The position numbers and the translations under genes are program-made. The notes under the pieces are model-generated. The model searched no databases, was not told the origin of the DNA, and saw only the letters and a list, made by a program, of their open reading frames with translations. Source: LMUY01 sp964246185 (GTDB taxonomy: Bacteria; Pseudomonadota; Alphaproteobacteria; Acetobacterales; Acetobacteraceae). Taken from it: a DNA stretch of 64,000 bases. Shown piece by piece: positions 1 to 8,541 of this stretch; within the stretch, counting starts at the first letter, position 1, and every line of letters begins with the position of its first letter. The stretch spans positions 1 to 64,000 of the forward strand of contig CAXTPP010000002.1 of the NCBI GenBank assembly GCA_964246185.1, in the 5' to 3' direction.

Positions 1-2
1 CC

Positions 3-488
3 CCGACGCCTGCGCCCACCCCGACGCCGGCGCCCGTCACAGGAGTTCCCAAGACGCAGACCAACTTTGACGGCAACCTGGGGTCGGGTCCGGCCAACCT
101 GACTTTGAACGCCACCACGATGCAGGTCATCCAACTGACCTCGATTTGGGCCGATCCGTCCAAGTCCTACGACACGGCCGCAGGCTTCTACGCGGTCGCC
201 ACCGCCGGCATCTACCAGGTGACCGGCAGCTTGCGGATTGCCGACAACAGCAGGCCGTACGTCAGCTACGGGGTTGGCGTAGGCGGGGCCAACGTGGACG
301 ACGAGGGCATGAACTGGGCCATGACGCGCCCGGCGGCAACCCCCGGCGGCTACTCCCGCAATGGAGCGGTGATCGCGCGCTGCGCTCACTTCAACGCTGG
401 CGAGACGCTGCGCCTCTACGCCTACGCGGACCAGGCGCTCACCATCGCCAGCGCCTCGATGCAGGTGCTGCTGCTCGCAGCCGACTAG
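3..488 (+). CDS. C1q-like C-terminal domain of a phage-tail/surface fibre protein (partial, 5' end outside window)
   Basis: The reading frame is open from the first bases of the window to a TAG at 486-488, so only the C-terminal part is present. It starts with a Pro-Thr-Ala linker (repeats of PTPAPTP, about 12 residues) and continues into about 130 residues of alternating short hydrophobic strands. The stretch AGIYQVTGSLRI and the later GETLRLYAYAD...ASMQVLLLA resemble the jelly-roll C1q/TNF-like domains found at the tips of phage tail fibres and secreted adhesins. No catalytic motif is seen. A strong hairpin follows at 504-531 and another fibre-like gene lies 72 bp downstream. The fold is inferred from the residue pattern; the biological role (prophage fibre or surface protein) is open. 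Confidence 0.55.
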   Translation, partial: PTPAPTPTPAPVTGVPKTQTNFDGNLGSGPANLTLNATTMQVIQLTSIWADPSKSYDTAAGFYAVATAGIYQVTGSLRIADNSRPYVSYGVGVGGANVDDEGMNWAMTRPAATPGGYSRNGAVIARCAHFNAGETLRLYAYADQALTIASASMQVLLLAAD

Positions 489-503
489 CTCGGCGGAATC
501 CTC

Positions 504-531
504 CTCGCCTTCCGCTCCGGCGGAAGGCGAG
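504..531 (+). terminator. 12-bp perfect hairpin with TCCG tetraloop
   Basis: CTCGCCTTCCGC (504-515) and GCGGAAGGCGAG (520-531) are perfect inverted arms around a TCCG loop. It sits 15 bp after the stop of the first gene. No T-run follows, so it could be a terminator or an mRNA-processing or stability stem. Confidence 0.5.
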
Positions 532-560
532 TGCTGCCCAACCAACAACAGGACTAATCC

Positions 561-2084
561 ATGACTAGCACAGTTGCCCTTGCAATTAATCTATCAGCCG
601 ACGAGTACCTCGGCGACGCCATGGCCAACATCAGCCTCGACGGCGTGGCAGGCCCGCAGAACGTCGACGTGTCCGCATTGCACAACGTGGGGGCTATCCA
701 GGCCGTGGCGCTCGGCCAAGTCGATCCGACGGTGTCGCACGCCGTCGCCGTGACGTTCCAGCAGGACGCCTACGGCGGCAGCCCGGACAAGGACCGCAAT
801 CTCTACGTCGTGTCCTACACGTTGAACGGGGTGACGACACTGATGCCTTACGAGCTTAATATTGCAGGCACCTATACATTCAGCACCGCTCCGGTCGCGG
901 CCCCGGTCATGGACCCGGCGGCAGCCGACATCACCGCAGCGGTCACGGCGGTCGAGGCGCACGAGGATGCCGACATGGCCGCCATCGAGGCGCACGAAGA
1001 TGCCGACACGGCGAAGGTCATGGCCGCTATCGCCGCCATGCCGGCCGGAAGCGCGCCTGGGGTTCCTACCACCCCGGCCCCCTACACCGGCCCCATGCTG
1101 TCCGCCGCCACGGTGGGCGCGGGCCAGACCTTCGCCACCGTGACCGCCGCCCTGCCAGCGATGAACCCGAACGGCGTCATCACGGTGAACGCGGGAACCT
1201 ACACCGACGCGGTGAACCTGCCCGTCAGCGTCACCATCATGGGCGCCGCTGGCGCCGTGCCGGTGTTCAACGGGCAGGGAGGCTACACCCAAGGCCACAA
1301 CCTGTCCTACGGCAAGGCCCTGCACCATGTCGTGGCACCTTGCACGATCGAGGGAGTGGCCTACGAAAACTGTGGCGGGCTGCCGTACAGCCCAAGCTAC
1401 GAAAACCAGGCCGGCATCTACGCCGAGGTGTTCACCGGCACGTTGACTGTCACCAACGCCAGCTTCGACGGCTGCAACGACGGCATCTTCGTGCCCTCCG
1501 TGAGCAGCGCGCCGGGTTCCGCCGTCACCACCGTGCTGACCGGCTGCGTGTTCGGCAAGACCGCCAGCAACGGCGCAGACCAGTCCGGGCTGACGCACGA
1601 CTACTACATCAACGGCCCGGCCACGACCGACAACGGCTCGGTCCACTACGGCAACCTATACGGCAACCACCGCAAGAGCCGCAGCCAGGCCTTCACGGTG
1701 AACGGCGGCTTTGACGTGATCGCCGGCGGGCGCTGGATCAACTACCCGGACGCCGGCCTGCTCACGGTCAACGGCGGCACCGTGGTGATCGACAAGTCGG
1801 CGTCGAACGAGAACCTGTTTAGCTACGGCGACGAGAGCCAGTCCAATGGGATCAACCTCGCCTCGACGGTCAAGAACGTGACGTTCTACATCGGTCGGTT
1901 CAACACGACGTTCTACGTGTGCGCCGGCATGACGCTGGACATGAGCACCTGCAAGGTCGTGTGGCTGAACGCGCAGGCCTCCATCGCCGTCACTGGCGGC
2001 GGCGCCATCACCGGCCTGCCCACCGGCTCCCCGCCGGCTGGGACCGTGTTCGGGACGGCGCCGTCCGTGCCGGCCGCGGCGTAG
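561..2084 (+). CDS. Right-handed parallel beta-helix protein, tail-fibre/spike-like
   Basis: 507 residues from an ATG preceded by ACAGGACTA. Residues 1-115 form a small beta-rich domain. Residues about 120-155 contain an acidic-Ala repeat (VEAHEDAD, then IEAHEDAD) that looks like a short coiled coil. From about residue 178 the pattern VGAGQTFATVTAALPAM, VITVNAGTYTDAVNL and later Asn/Gly-rich turns is typical of pectin-lyase-like right-handed beta-helices used in phage tail spikes and polysaccharide-binding surface proteins. No lyase catalytic residues can be assigned. No signal peptide is visible, which favours a phage structural protein over a Sec-exported one. It is followed by a strong terminator-like hairpin. 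Confidence 0.6.
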   Translation: MTSTVALAINLSADEYLGDAMANISLDGVAGPQNVDVSALHNVGAIQAVALGQVDPTVSHAVAVTFQQDAYGGSPDKDRNLYVVSYTLNGVTTLMPYELNIAGTYTFSTAPVAAPVMDPAAADITAAVTAVEAHEDADMAAIEAHEDADTAKVMAAIAAMPAGSAPGVPTTPAPYTGPMLSAATVGAGQTFATVTAALPAMNPNGVITVNAGTYTDAVNLPVSVTIMGAAGAVPVFNGQGGYTQGHNLSYGKALHHVVAPCTIEGVAYENCGGLPYSPSYENQAGIYAEVFTGTLTVTNASFDGCNDGIFVPSVSSAPGSAVTTVLTGCVFGKTASNGADQSGLTHDYYINGPATTDNGSVHYGNLYGNHRKSRSQAFTVNGGFDVIAGGRWINYPDAGLLTVNGGTVVIDKSASNENLFSYGDESQSNGINLASTVKNVTFYIGRFNTTFYVCAGMTLDMSTCKVVWLNAQASIAVTGGGAITGLPTGSPPAGTVFGTAPSVPAAA

Positions 2085-2092
2085 TCTGATAC

Positions 2093-2128
2093 GCGGCCCA
2101 AGCGCCATTAAGATGGTTCTTGGGCCGC
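2093..2128 (+). terminator. Terminator-like hairpin after the beta-helix gene
   Basis: GCGGCCCAAG (2093-2102) pairs with CTTGGGCCGC (2119-2128), and an inner CCAT/ATGG pair closes a TAAG loop. It lies 8 bp after the stop codon at 2084. There is no clear U-tract. Confidence 0.55.
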
Positions 2129-2151
2129 TGCTGGGAGCAAGGCGACGCTTA

Positions 2152-2262
2152 CCAGGATTTTGACCCTGAATGCGGTGTCAGGCCGAGTCATCGTCGGTGA
2201 TGTCACCCACCTCGTTGAGGCGGTGACCATGCCCAGGAACTGACCCTGAATTCTGGTGTGAA
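2152..2262. repeat. Pair of direct repeats, possible remnant of an IS end
   Basis: CCAGGA followed 2-3 bases later by TGACCCTGAAT and then GGTGT occurs twice, starting at 2152 and at 2233. Repeated blocks of the GGGTCA type near an end are seen in IS21-like and related elements. No transposase is adjacent, so this would be a solo end. The family assignment is tentative. Confidence 0.3.
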
Positions 2263-2355
2263 ATCGGAGAGGCATGGCTCATCCGGGCCGTGCCTCTTCG
2301 CTGTTTGGACGGCACGGCACGTCTGGGCTATCGTAGCCTGGGTTCGGAGGGCAGC

Positions 2356-2874
2356 ATGGCCGGTAGCGTCAACAAGGTTATTATCGTCGGTAACGTCGGC
2401 AAGGATCCAGAGATCCGCAGCACGCAAAGCGGTGGCAAGATTGCCAACATCACCCTTGCAACAAGCGAATCCTGGAACGACAAGGCATCCGGGGAGCGTA
2501 AAGAGAAGACCGAGTGGCATCGCGTCGTCATATTCAACGATCGCCTGGTGGATGTTGTCGAGCGCTTCGTGAAAAAAGGCGAGAAGCTGTACGTCGAAGG
2601 GTCTCTCCAAACCCGTAAATGGACCGATCAGTCGGGACAGGAGAAGTATACGACTGAGGTTGTCGTGGATCGTTTCCGCGGCGACATCACCTTGCTTGGC
2701 GGCCGCAGCTCGGGAGGGGGAGGCGAGAGCTCCGGCAGCAACGGAGACGGCGGATTCAGCGGTGGCGGGGCATCACGGCAGAGCGCACGGCAGCCTGCCC
2801 GCGGCGGCGGCGAAAGCCCGTCTTGGGAGCCAAATCGGGGAGGTGGCGACTTGGATGACGACATTCCCTTTTAA
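2356..2874 (+). CDS. ssb: Single-stranded DNA-binding protein
   Basis: 172 residues. The start ATG at 2356 is preceded by GGAGGG and gives the canonical N-terminus (MAGSVNKVIIVGNVGKDPE); an open frame extends further upstream but lacks SSB similarity. Residues 1-110 form the OB fold (EWHRVVIFNDRL, GEKLYVEGSLQTRKW). A Gly/Ser-rich linker with few charges follows, and the protein ends in the acidic tip DLDDDIPF, which in SSBs recruits replication and repair partners. The protein coats ssDNA during replication, recombination and repair. It is unclear from the window whether this is the housekeeping copy or one linked to the phage-like genes upstream. Confidence 0.95.
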   Translation: MAGSVNKVIIVGNVGKDPEIRSTQSGGKIANITLATSESWNDKASGERKEKTEWHRVVIFNDRLVDVVERFVKKGEKLYVEGSLQTRKWTDQSGQEKYTTEVVVDRFRGDITLLGGRSSGGGGESSGSNGDGGFSGGGASRQSARQPARGGGESPSWEPNRGGGDLDDDIPF

Positions 2875-3072
2875 TAGGGTGTTATAGATCTATGCTAACC
2901 ATTTACTCTGTTGTCTCAGGGCCAAGCGCTATGAAATAGGCATGCTCAATTTTAAAGAGCGATAAGGTCTACAACAATCTTGGCCCATCGCTCGCACGCA
3001 TCTCACTCTTCAAACACTTAAAATTAATCTGCTGCTTGCAGGCTGCCGACCAATGTCCAGGGAAACTCGGTT

Positions 3073-5304
3073 TTGAGCCCGCACCTGCAACAGCCAGATC
3101 GTATCATCGCCCAATGCAAGGCTTTGCTGGCCGAAGGTCAAATCGGCAATGCTGTGGTACGTTTAGCCAAAGCTAGTCAGCAGCATCCCGCAAATCCCGA
3201 TATCCTGACCTTGAACGGCCTAGCCCTGCTCGCTTTCGGCCAACCTGCAGCCGCGATCGGGGTGTTGCTGCTCGCCGCGAAGGCGCAGCCTAACGATGCC
3301 GCCGCCCACGCGCGCCTTGTCGAGCCGCTGTTCAGGGTCGGCGACCTGCAAATGGCGCTCACCCACGGCATTGCCGCATTCCGGCTTTTGCCTGATTCGC
3401 TGAATGCGGGCGTGCTCAGCACTGTGCTGTGCCAGCTGTGCCGCTACGATGAGGCGCTGGCCTTCGCCGATCACGCGCTCAGCCTCCAGCCGGGCGACGT
3501 CACGACGCTCGTCAAACGAGCTCTGGCGTTGGATGGACTGGGCCGGTTCGAGGAGGCTAGGAATGCTGGGCAACAGGCAATAGCCAACTCACCCAGCAAT
3601 GCGATGGCACAGTACCACCAAGGCGAGCGGCTGCTTGGCCACGGCCATCTGACACCTGAGGCGTGGGCCTTGTACGGCTCGCGCCTGACCCTGAACGGCT
3701 GTGCAAGCACCTCCGGCCTCAAGGTATGGAACGGTGAGGACATCACGAGCCGCACCATCCTGCTGCATGCCGAGCAGGGCCTTGGCGATACCCTGCAGTT
3801 CGTTCGCTACGCCCCCTTGGTAGCTGCAAGGGCCGGGCGCGTGGTCTTGGCGGTGCAAGCGACCCTGGTGCAATTGCTGCAAGGCACGCCTGGAGTGGAC
3901 GAAGTCGTGCAAGTTGGGTCCACGCTCCCCAAGTTTGATGTGGCATGTCCTTTGTTGAGCCTGCCTGGCATCTTTGGGACGACCCTCGAATCCATCCCGG
4001 CAGCGCTGCCTTACGCCCAGAGATTTGTGCCCTGGTCGGACCCGGCTGCGGGGTTGCGCGTCGGGCTGGTGTGGGCGGGCAATGCAGACTTCGTGAACGA
4101 TAAGCACCGATCCATCGCCCCGGCCAGTCTGGCTGCGCTCGCCGGCGTGGCCGGGGTGCAATTCTACAGCCTGCAGCAGCATAAGGGGGTGCCGGTATCA
4201 TTGCCCGAAGAGCTTGGCGCGATCGACCTGATGTTGGGCGTGGAAGATTTCACCGAGACGGCCGCCCTGGTCGCCGGGTTGGATTTAGTGATTTCAGCCG
4301 ATACCGCGGTGGCACACTTAGCCGCCACGATGGGTAAGCCAGTTTGGCTCCTGTCCCGCTTCCGCGGCTGCTGGCGCTGGCTGAACCATCGCGATGACAG
4401 CCCATGGTACCCCACTCTGCGCATCATGAGACAGCAGCAGCCGAATGATTGGGGCGATCCGCTGCGACGCATCCGGCAGGACCTGACAGAGCTTGCGGCC
4501 CAGGGCACGGCGCGCGCGCCAGGCGAGGCGCGGCGCGCTGAACCGAAGCCGCGCCCGTGCAAGGCATGTCATGCGCTCTCGCCGGCCATCGGCATCGTCG
4601 ATTTCAACAAGTGCTGCGAAGACCTCCACCGGGCGTCCTTGCCGCGGTCTGGCCGCCGGGTCACCTACCATCGCTGCCCTCAGTGCGCGCTGGTGTTCAC
4701 GGGCGACTTCGATGCTTGGAGCGTGGACGAATTTCGCCGCGGGATTTATAACGAAGGCTACGCCGAGGTGGACCCTGACTACGCCGTGGCCCGGCCAGCG
4801 GCATCCGCTTCGATCATCGCCTCGCTGTTCGGCCGCGCGTGCCGTGGCATGGCGGTTCTCGACTATGGCGGTGGGGACGGCGCGCTGGCGGTGTTGCTGT
4901 CGCGCGATCACGGGATGATCGCCACGACCTACGACCCGTTCAACCCGGCATGCGACGTGCTGCCAGCACGCCGGTTCCCGCTTGTCGCCTGCTTCGAGGT
5001 GCTCGAGCACACTTCTGATCCGCGGGCCACAATCGCGGCGCTCGCCGGTTTGGTGCAGGACGATGGCGCTGTCCTGTTCTCGACGTTGCTGCAACCGGCT
5101 GACTTTGCCAGCAAAGGCGTGAATTGGTGGTATGTGGCGCCGCGGAACGGCCATCTGACGATCTTCTCGCCGCAAGCGCTCAAGGCGCTGTGGGCCGAAA
5201 TTGGGTTTGAGATGGTCAGCCATGGCGACAACTTGCACGTGGCCGCCCGCGTCCTGCCAGTTTTCACAAAACAGTTCTCCGGTGCGATCGCTGCTGCCGC
5301 CTGA
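3073..5304 (+). CDS. TPR - glycosyltransferase - SAM methyltransferase fusion protein
   Basis: 743 residues in one uninterrupted frame. The start is TTG at 3073, weakly preceded by CAGGGAAA. Residues about 1-200 are tetratricopeptide-like repeats (ALAFADHALSLQPGDVTTL and similar). Residues about 220-470 resemble the heptosyltransferase/ADP-heptose GT9-like fold attached to TPR proteins (VGLVWAGN near 329; ISADTAVAHLAATMGKPVWLL near 406). Residues about 495-540 carry paired cysteines (CKAC...CPQC), as in methyltransferases that begin with a zinc-binding knuckle. From about 590 there is a class I SAM fold (VLDYGGGDGAL; then EVLEHTSDP). It probably glycosylates and methylates a surface glycan or protein; the substrate is unknown. 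It stands alone between ssb and eutB. Confidence 0.75.
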   Translation: MSPHLQQPDRIIAQCKALLAEGQIGNAVVRLAKASQQHPANPDILTLNGLALLAFGQPAAAIGVLLLAAKAQPNDAAAHARLVEPLFRVGDLQMALTHGIAAFRLLPDSLNAGVLSTVLCQLCRYDEALAFADHALSLQPGDVTTLVKRALALDGLGRFEEARNAGQQAIANSPSNAMAQYHQGERLLGHGHLTPEAWALYGSRLTLNGCASTSGLKVWNGEDITSRTILLHAEQGLGDTLQFVRYAPLVAARAGRVVLAVQATLVQLLQGTPGVDEVVQVGSTLPKFDVACPLLSLPGIFGTTLESIPAALPYAQRFVPWSDPAAGLRVGLVWAGNADFVNDKHRSIAPASLAALAGVAGVQFYSLQQHKGVPVSLPEELGAIDLMLGVEDFTETAALVAGLDLVISADTAVAHLAATMGKPVWLLSRFRGCWRWLNHRDDSPWYPTLRIMRQQQPNDWGDPLRRIRQDLTELAAQGTARAPGEARRAEPKPRPCKACHALSPAIGIVDFNKCCEDLHRASLPRSGRRVTYHRCPQCALVFTGDFDAWSVDEFRRGIYNEGYAEVDPDYAVARPAASASIIASLFGRACRGMAVLDYGGGDGALAVLLSRDHGMIATTYDPFNPACDVLPARRFPLVACFEVLEHTSDPRATIAALAGLVQDDGAVLFSTLLQPADFASKGVNWWYVAPRNGHLTIFSPQALKALWAEIGFEMVSHGDNLHVAARVLPVFTKQFSGAIAAAA

Positions 5305-5614
5305 TTGGTTTTGCAAGCATTGCGCGCCATGGCGGCCTGCTCAAACGAGCAACGCACGCTTACCGAGCGCCGCGCGTAAATTATTTAACGAGTGCGGCGA
5401 TACCAACCACCAACAGTAGACGACACATGTACTAATTAAATCCGCGACATACATTATGGCGCCGCCCATTATTCTGTTCTGTAGCATGATCTATGCCCCA
5501 ATCTACTAAGGCCAAAGCTGAGCTTAGTTCCGCCACACCGGGCAGCAATGCTGGCCGACCGCCCCTTGCACAGGTTTTACGTCCATTGCTTCCCAGGCCC
5601 GCTATACTACCCGC
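5305..5614. other. Intergenic stretch, about 310 bp, no gene seen
   Basis: Relatively AT-rich compared with its neighbours. No convincing coding frame, repeat or RNA gene was seen. A TATACT hexamer at 5603-5608 lies just before the eutB ATG, but no matching -35 box is at normal spacing. Confidence 0.5.
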
Positions 5615-6988
5615 ATGTTCCGCACCACGCTCGGCAGCACCACCCACCGTTTTGCCGACTTGACGACCCTGCTGGCGCGCGCCACCCCGCACCGCAGCGG
5701 GGACGCGCTGGCCGGCATCGCGGCCGGGTCCGCCGAAGAGCGCGTGGCCGCCCAGATGGCGCTGGCCGACCTGCCGCTGCGCCGCCTGCTGGACAACCCG
5801 GTGGTGCCCTACGAGGCGGACGAGGTCACGCGGCTGATCTGCGACACGCACGACGCCGCCGCCTTCGCTCCCGTGTCGCACCTGACGGTGGGCGGGCTGC
5901 GGGACTGGCTGCTGTCCGATGAGGCGACCCCTGAAGCCCTAACCACGCTCGCCCCGGGGCTGATCCCCGAGATGGCAGCGGCGGTGAGCAAGCTGTGCCG
6001 GCTGCAGGACCTGATGGCGGTGGCGGCGCGATGCCGGGTCATCACAGCGTTCCGTGGCACCATCGGGCTGCCGGGCCGGCTGTCCGTGCGGCTGCAGCCC
6101 AACCATCCGACCGATGACCCGGCGGGCATCGCCGCCGCTATCCTGGACGGGCTGCTGCTCGGCGCCGGGGACGCGGTGATCGGCATCAACCCCGCGTCGG
6201 ACAGCCCGGAGCGTACCCACGCGCTGCTCTGCTTGCTGGAGGAAGCGCGCGCCCGGCTCGCCATCCCCACCCAAAGCTGCGTGCTGGCGCATGTGACGAC
6301 CACACTGGAGCTGATCCGCCGCGGCTCGCCGGTCGACCTGGTGTTCCAGTCGATCGGCGGCACGGAAGGGACCAACCGGTCGTTCGGCATCGACCTGGCG
6401 CTGCTCGGCGAGGCGCGGGAGGCGGCGTTGTCGCTCGGGCGCGGCACGGTGGGGTCGGACGTGATGTATTTCGAGACCGGCCAGGGCAGCGCGCTGTCCG
6501 CCGGCGCCACGCACGGGGTGGACCAGCAGACGCTGGAGGCGCGGGCCTACGCGGTGGCGCGGCATTTCCGCCCGCTGCTGGTCAACACGGTGGTGGGATT
6601 CATCGGCCCGGAATACCTGGCGGACGGCAAGCAGATCATCCGGGCGGGGCTGGAGGATCATTTCTGCGGCAAGCTGCTCGGCCTGCCGATGGGCTGCGAC
6701 GTGTGCCACACCAACCACGCCGACGCGGACGGCGACGACATGGACGCGCTGCTGACGATGCTGGTGGCAGCGGGGGTGACGTTCGTGATGGGCGTGCCCG
6801 GCTCGGACGACATCATGCTGGGCTACCAGAGCACCTCGTTCCACGACGCGATGGCGATGCGCGAACTGATGGGCCGCCGCCCTGCGCCCGAGTTCGAGGC
6901 CTGGATGGGGCGGCAAGGCTTGCTGGACGGCCAAGGCCGGGCGCGCCCGCAAGGACTGCCTGCGCCGATGCAGGCGTTGCTGCCATGA
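5615..6988 (+). CDS. eutB: Ethanolamine ammonia-lyase large subunit
   Basis: 457 residues, close to the usual length of about 453. It is the catalytic subunit of the adenosylcobalamin-dependent enzyme that splits ethanolamine into acetaldehyde and ammonia. Recognisable EutB blocks include SVRLQPNHPTDDPAGIAA, GADVVIGINP-like (GDAVIGINPASD), VGFIGPEYLADGKQI and LGLPMGCDVCHTNHADAD. The stop overlaps the eutC start (ATGA). No clear Shine-Dalgarno precedes the ATG at 5615. Neither eut transport nor microcompartment shell genes are in the window, consistent with the short eutBC arrangement used for ethanolamine as a nitrogen source. Confidence 0.95.
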   Translation: MFRTTLGSTTHRFADLTTLLARATPHRSGDALAGIAAGSAEERVAAQMALADLPLRRLLDNPVVPYEADEVTRLICDTHDAAAFAPVSHLTVGGLRDWLLSDEATPEALTTLAPGLIPEMAAAVSKLCRLQDLMAVAARCRVITAFRGTIGLPGRLSVRLQPNHPTDDPAGIAAAILDGLLLGAGDAVIGINPASDSPERTHALLCLLEEARARLAIPTQSCVLAHVTTTLELIRRGSPVDLVFQSIGGTEGTNRSFGIDLALLGEAREAALSLGRGTVGSDVMYFETGQGSALSAGATHGVDQQTLEARAYAVARHFRPLLVNTVVGFIGPEYLADGKQIIRAGLEDHFCGKLLGLPMGCDVCHTNHADADGDDMDALLTMLVAAGVTFVMGVPGSDDIMLGYQSTSFHDAMAMRELMGRRPAPEFEAWMGRQGLLDGQGRARPQGLPAPMQALLP

Positions 6989-7719
6989 GCGGTCCCCCTC
7001 TGGATGACCCTTGGAAGCGGCTGCGGCCATTGACCGCCGCGCGCATCGGCCTCTCCCGCAGCGGCGCAGGGCTGGCCACGACGCCGCTGCTCGCGCTGAG
7101 GCTGGCGCATGCGCGGGCGCGGGATGCGGTTCATGCGGCGCTGGACGTGGCGGCGTTGCAGGCGGCGGCAGGCCCGGCGCTGGTGGTGGACAGCGCGGCC
7201 CGCGACCGCGCGGAGTTCCTGCTGCGCCCGGATCTAGGCCGCAAGTTGGCACCGGGGACCGTGCTTCCCCAGGGAAATTATGACTTGGCGGTAGTACTGG
7301 CGGATGGGCTGTCTGCCCGGGCGGTGCAGGACCACGCGCCTGCCCTGCTGGCGGCGCTGCGGCCCTTGCTGGACGGCTGGCAGGTGGCTCCGCTCGTGGT
7401 GGTGCGGCAGGGCCGGGTGGCGGTGGGCGATGCGGTCGCCGCCGCGATCGGGGCCGGCGCCGTGGTGGTGCTGGTCGGCGAGCGGCCTGGCCTGTCGGCC
7501 CCCGACAGCCTCGGCGCCTATCTCACCTGGCGCCCTGGCCCTGGCACGACGGATGCGGGGCGCAACTGCGTGTCCAACATCCGGCCGGAAGGATTGGCCC
7601 CGGCAGATGCGGCGCAGAAGATCGCATGGCTGCTGGACGCGATGCGGGCGCAGGATGGCTCGGGCGTGATGCTGAAGGACGATGCGCCCGCCCCCCTGCC
7701 AGCTTTGGCTCAACCCTGA
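6985..7719 (+). CDS. eutC: Ethanolamine ammonia-lyase small subunit
   Basis: 244 residues. The ATG at 6985 overlaps the eutB stop by four bases, implying translational coupling. Family features are ARIGLSRSGAGLATTPLLALRLAHA near the N-terminus, PQGNYDLAVVLADGLS in the middle, and ERPGLSAPDSLGAYLTW followed by RNCVSNIRPEGL near the C-terminus. It forms the (EutB-EutC)2-type complex that binds adenosylcobalamin. The tRNA-Thr gene on the opposite strand begins right after the stop. Confidence 0.95.
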   Translation: MSGPPLDDPWKRLRPLTAARIGLSRSGAGLATTPLLALRLAHARARDAVHAALDVAALQAAAGPALVVDSAARDRAEFLLRPDLGRKLAPGTVLPQGNYDLAVVLADGLSARAVQDHAPALLAALRPLLDGWQVAPLVVVRQGRVAVGDAVAAAIGAGAVVVLVGERPGLSAPDSLGAYLTWRPGPGTTDAGRNCVSNIRPEGLAPADAAQKIAWLLDAMRAQDGSGVMLKDDAPAPLPALAQP

Positions 7720-7725
7720 GTCATC

Positions 7726-7797
7726 TGCCGGGTGCAGGATTTGAACCCGCGACCTTCGGTTTACAAAACCGCTGCACTACCACTGTGCTAACCCGGC
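7726..7797 (-). tRNA. tRNA-Thr (anticodon TGT)
   Basis: The minus strand folds into a 72-nt cloverleaf. Acceptor arms are GCCGGGT/ACCCGGC, the anticodon loop is TTTGTAA, and the T arm is GCGGG-TTCAAAT-CCTGC. The discriminator base is A; CCA is not encoded. Confidence 0.93.
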
Positions 7798-7813
7798 ATA
7801 TCAGTCACTCGGA

Positions 7814-7890
7814 TGGCGCGCCCTGGTGGACTCGAACCACCGACCTTCGGATTAGAAATCCGTTGCTCTATCCAGCTGAGCTAAGGGCGC
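7814..7890 (-). tRNA. tRNA-Arg (anticodon TCT)
   Basis: 77 nt including an encoded CCA end. Acceptor GCGCCCT/AGGGCGC, anticodon loop TTTCTAA, T arm GGTGG-TTCGAGT-CCACC. It lies 16 bp from tRNA-Thr, so the two may be co-transcribed. Confidence 0.94.
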
Positions 7891-7914
7891 CCTTGGTGGC
7901 CCACCCCGGCTGCC

Positions 7915-8226
7915 TCAGTGCGTCCAGTTCTCCGACCGGCCATATTTGAAGTTGTCGGCGTAGGCCTTCGGCTTGTGCTTGGCCGGGGCGGGCGGGATTT
8001 CCACGTCGTAGGGGATTTCGTTGGCCTTGGCATAAGCCACCGCCTGCTCCTGGGTGTCGAAGCGCAGCCTGACCTGTTCGCGCGTGTCGCCGCGGCCCCA
8101 CCAGCCCATCAGCGGGTCGTTGATCTCGGCCCGGCTGGGAGCGAAGTCCAGCACCCAGTTCTCGGTTCCGGCGACGCCGGACTGCATGGCCGTCTTGGGA
8201 CGCTGGAAAATCCGGGCGCGCATCAT
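7915..8226 (-). CDS. NADH dehydrogenase (complex I) accessory subunit, NDUFS4-like
   Basis: 103 residues. ATG codons at 8226 and 8223 are both possible; AGGAG lies 5 bases before 8226. The sequence MRARIFQRPKTAMQSG, then WVLDFAPS and DPLMGWWGRGDTREQVRLRFDT, matches the 'ETC complex I subunit conserved region' family of alphaproteobacteria and mitochondria (18-kDa/NDUFS4 subunit). In bacteria it is soluble and docks near the NADH-oxidising arm. The C-terminal KYGRSENWTH is typical. It is a useful taxonomic marker for Alphaproteobacteria. Confidence 0.9.
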   Translation of the reverse strand: MMRARIFQRPKTAMQSGVAGTENWVLDFAPSRAEINDPLMGWWGRGDTREQVRLRFDTQEQAVAYAKANEIPYDVEIPPAPAKHKPKAYADNFKYGRSENWTH

Positions 8227-8293
8227 CGACACTCCTCGTCGGCACATAGCCGGCCTTGCGATGTATGGCGCGGATTCCGCCGGGTCAATCACT

Positions 8294-8528
8294 TCAAGCA
8301 GGGATGATGTCCGCTTGCCGTTCCAAACGTTCGAGCCACCTCTCTATCCGGTCAAGCCGTATGGCGACGCTCGCGTGATGGCTTGCCTCCGTGGAGACCT
8401 GCTGCCCACCTGAATTTCCAGTGCCGTCAGCCGATGCTTGATGTCGGCCACACGGCTCGAAGCTCAGCCATGCTGGCGTCCAGCCGCCGTAAATACACCA
8501 GCATCACGGTCTCAGGCTGGTCACTCAT
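8294..8528 (-). pseudogene. Frameshifted small coiled-coil protein
   Basis: Reading leftward from the ATG at 8528, three reading frames together give one plausible protein. The first frame gives MSDQPETVMLVYLRRLDAS and the second ADIKHRLTALEIQVG. The third gives VSTEASHHASVAIRLDRIERWL, ending at 8294. The heptad pattern resembles a small coiled-coil family often seen in alphaproteobacterial accessory DNA. The total length is not a multiple of three, and two shifts are needed. It lies between the NDUFS4-like gene and tRNA-Pro. Confidence 0.55.
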
Positions 8529-8541
8529 GTTGCCTTTCCCA

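Noticed and set aside
5566..5615. Promoter and leaderless start for eutB (TATACT at 5603)
   Set aside because: The -10-like hexamer has no -35 box at 16-18 bp spacing, and the distance to the ATG alone is not enough evidence.
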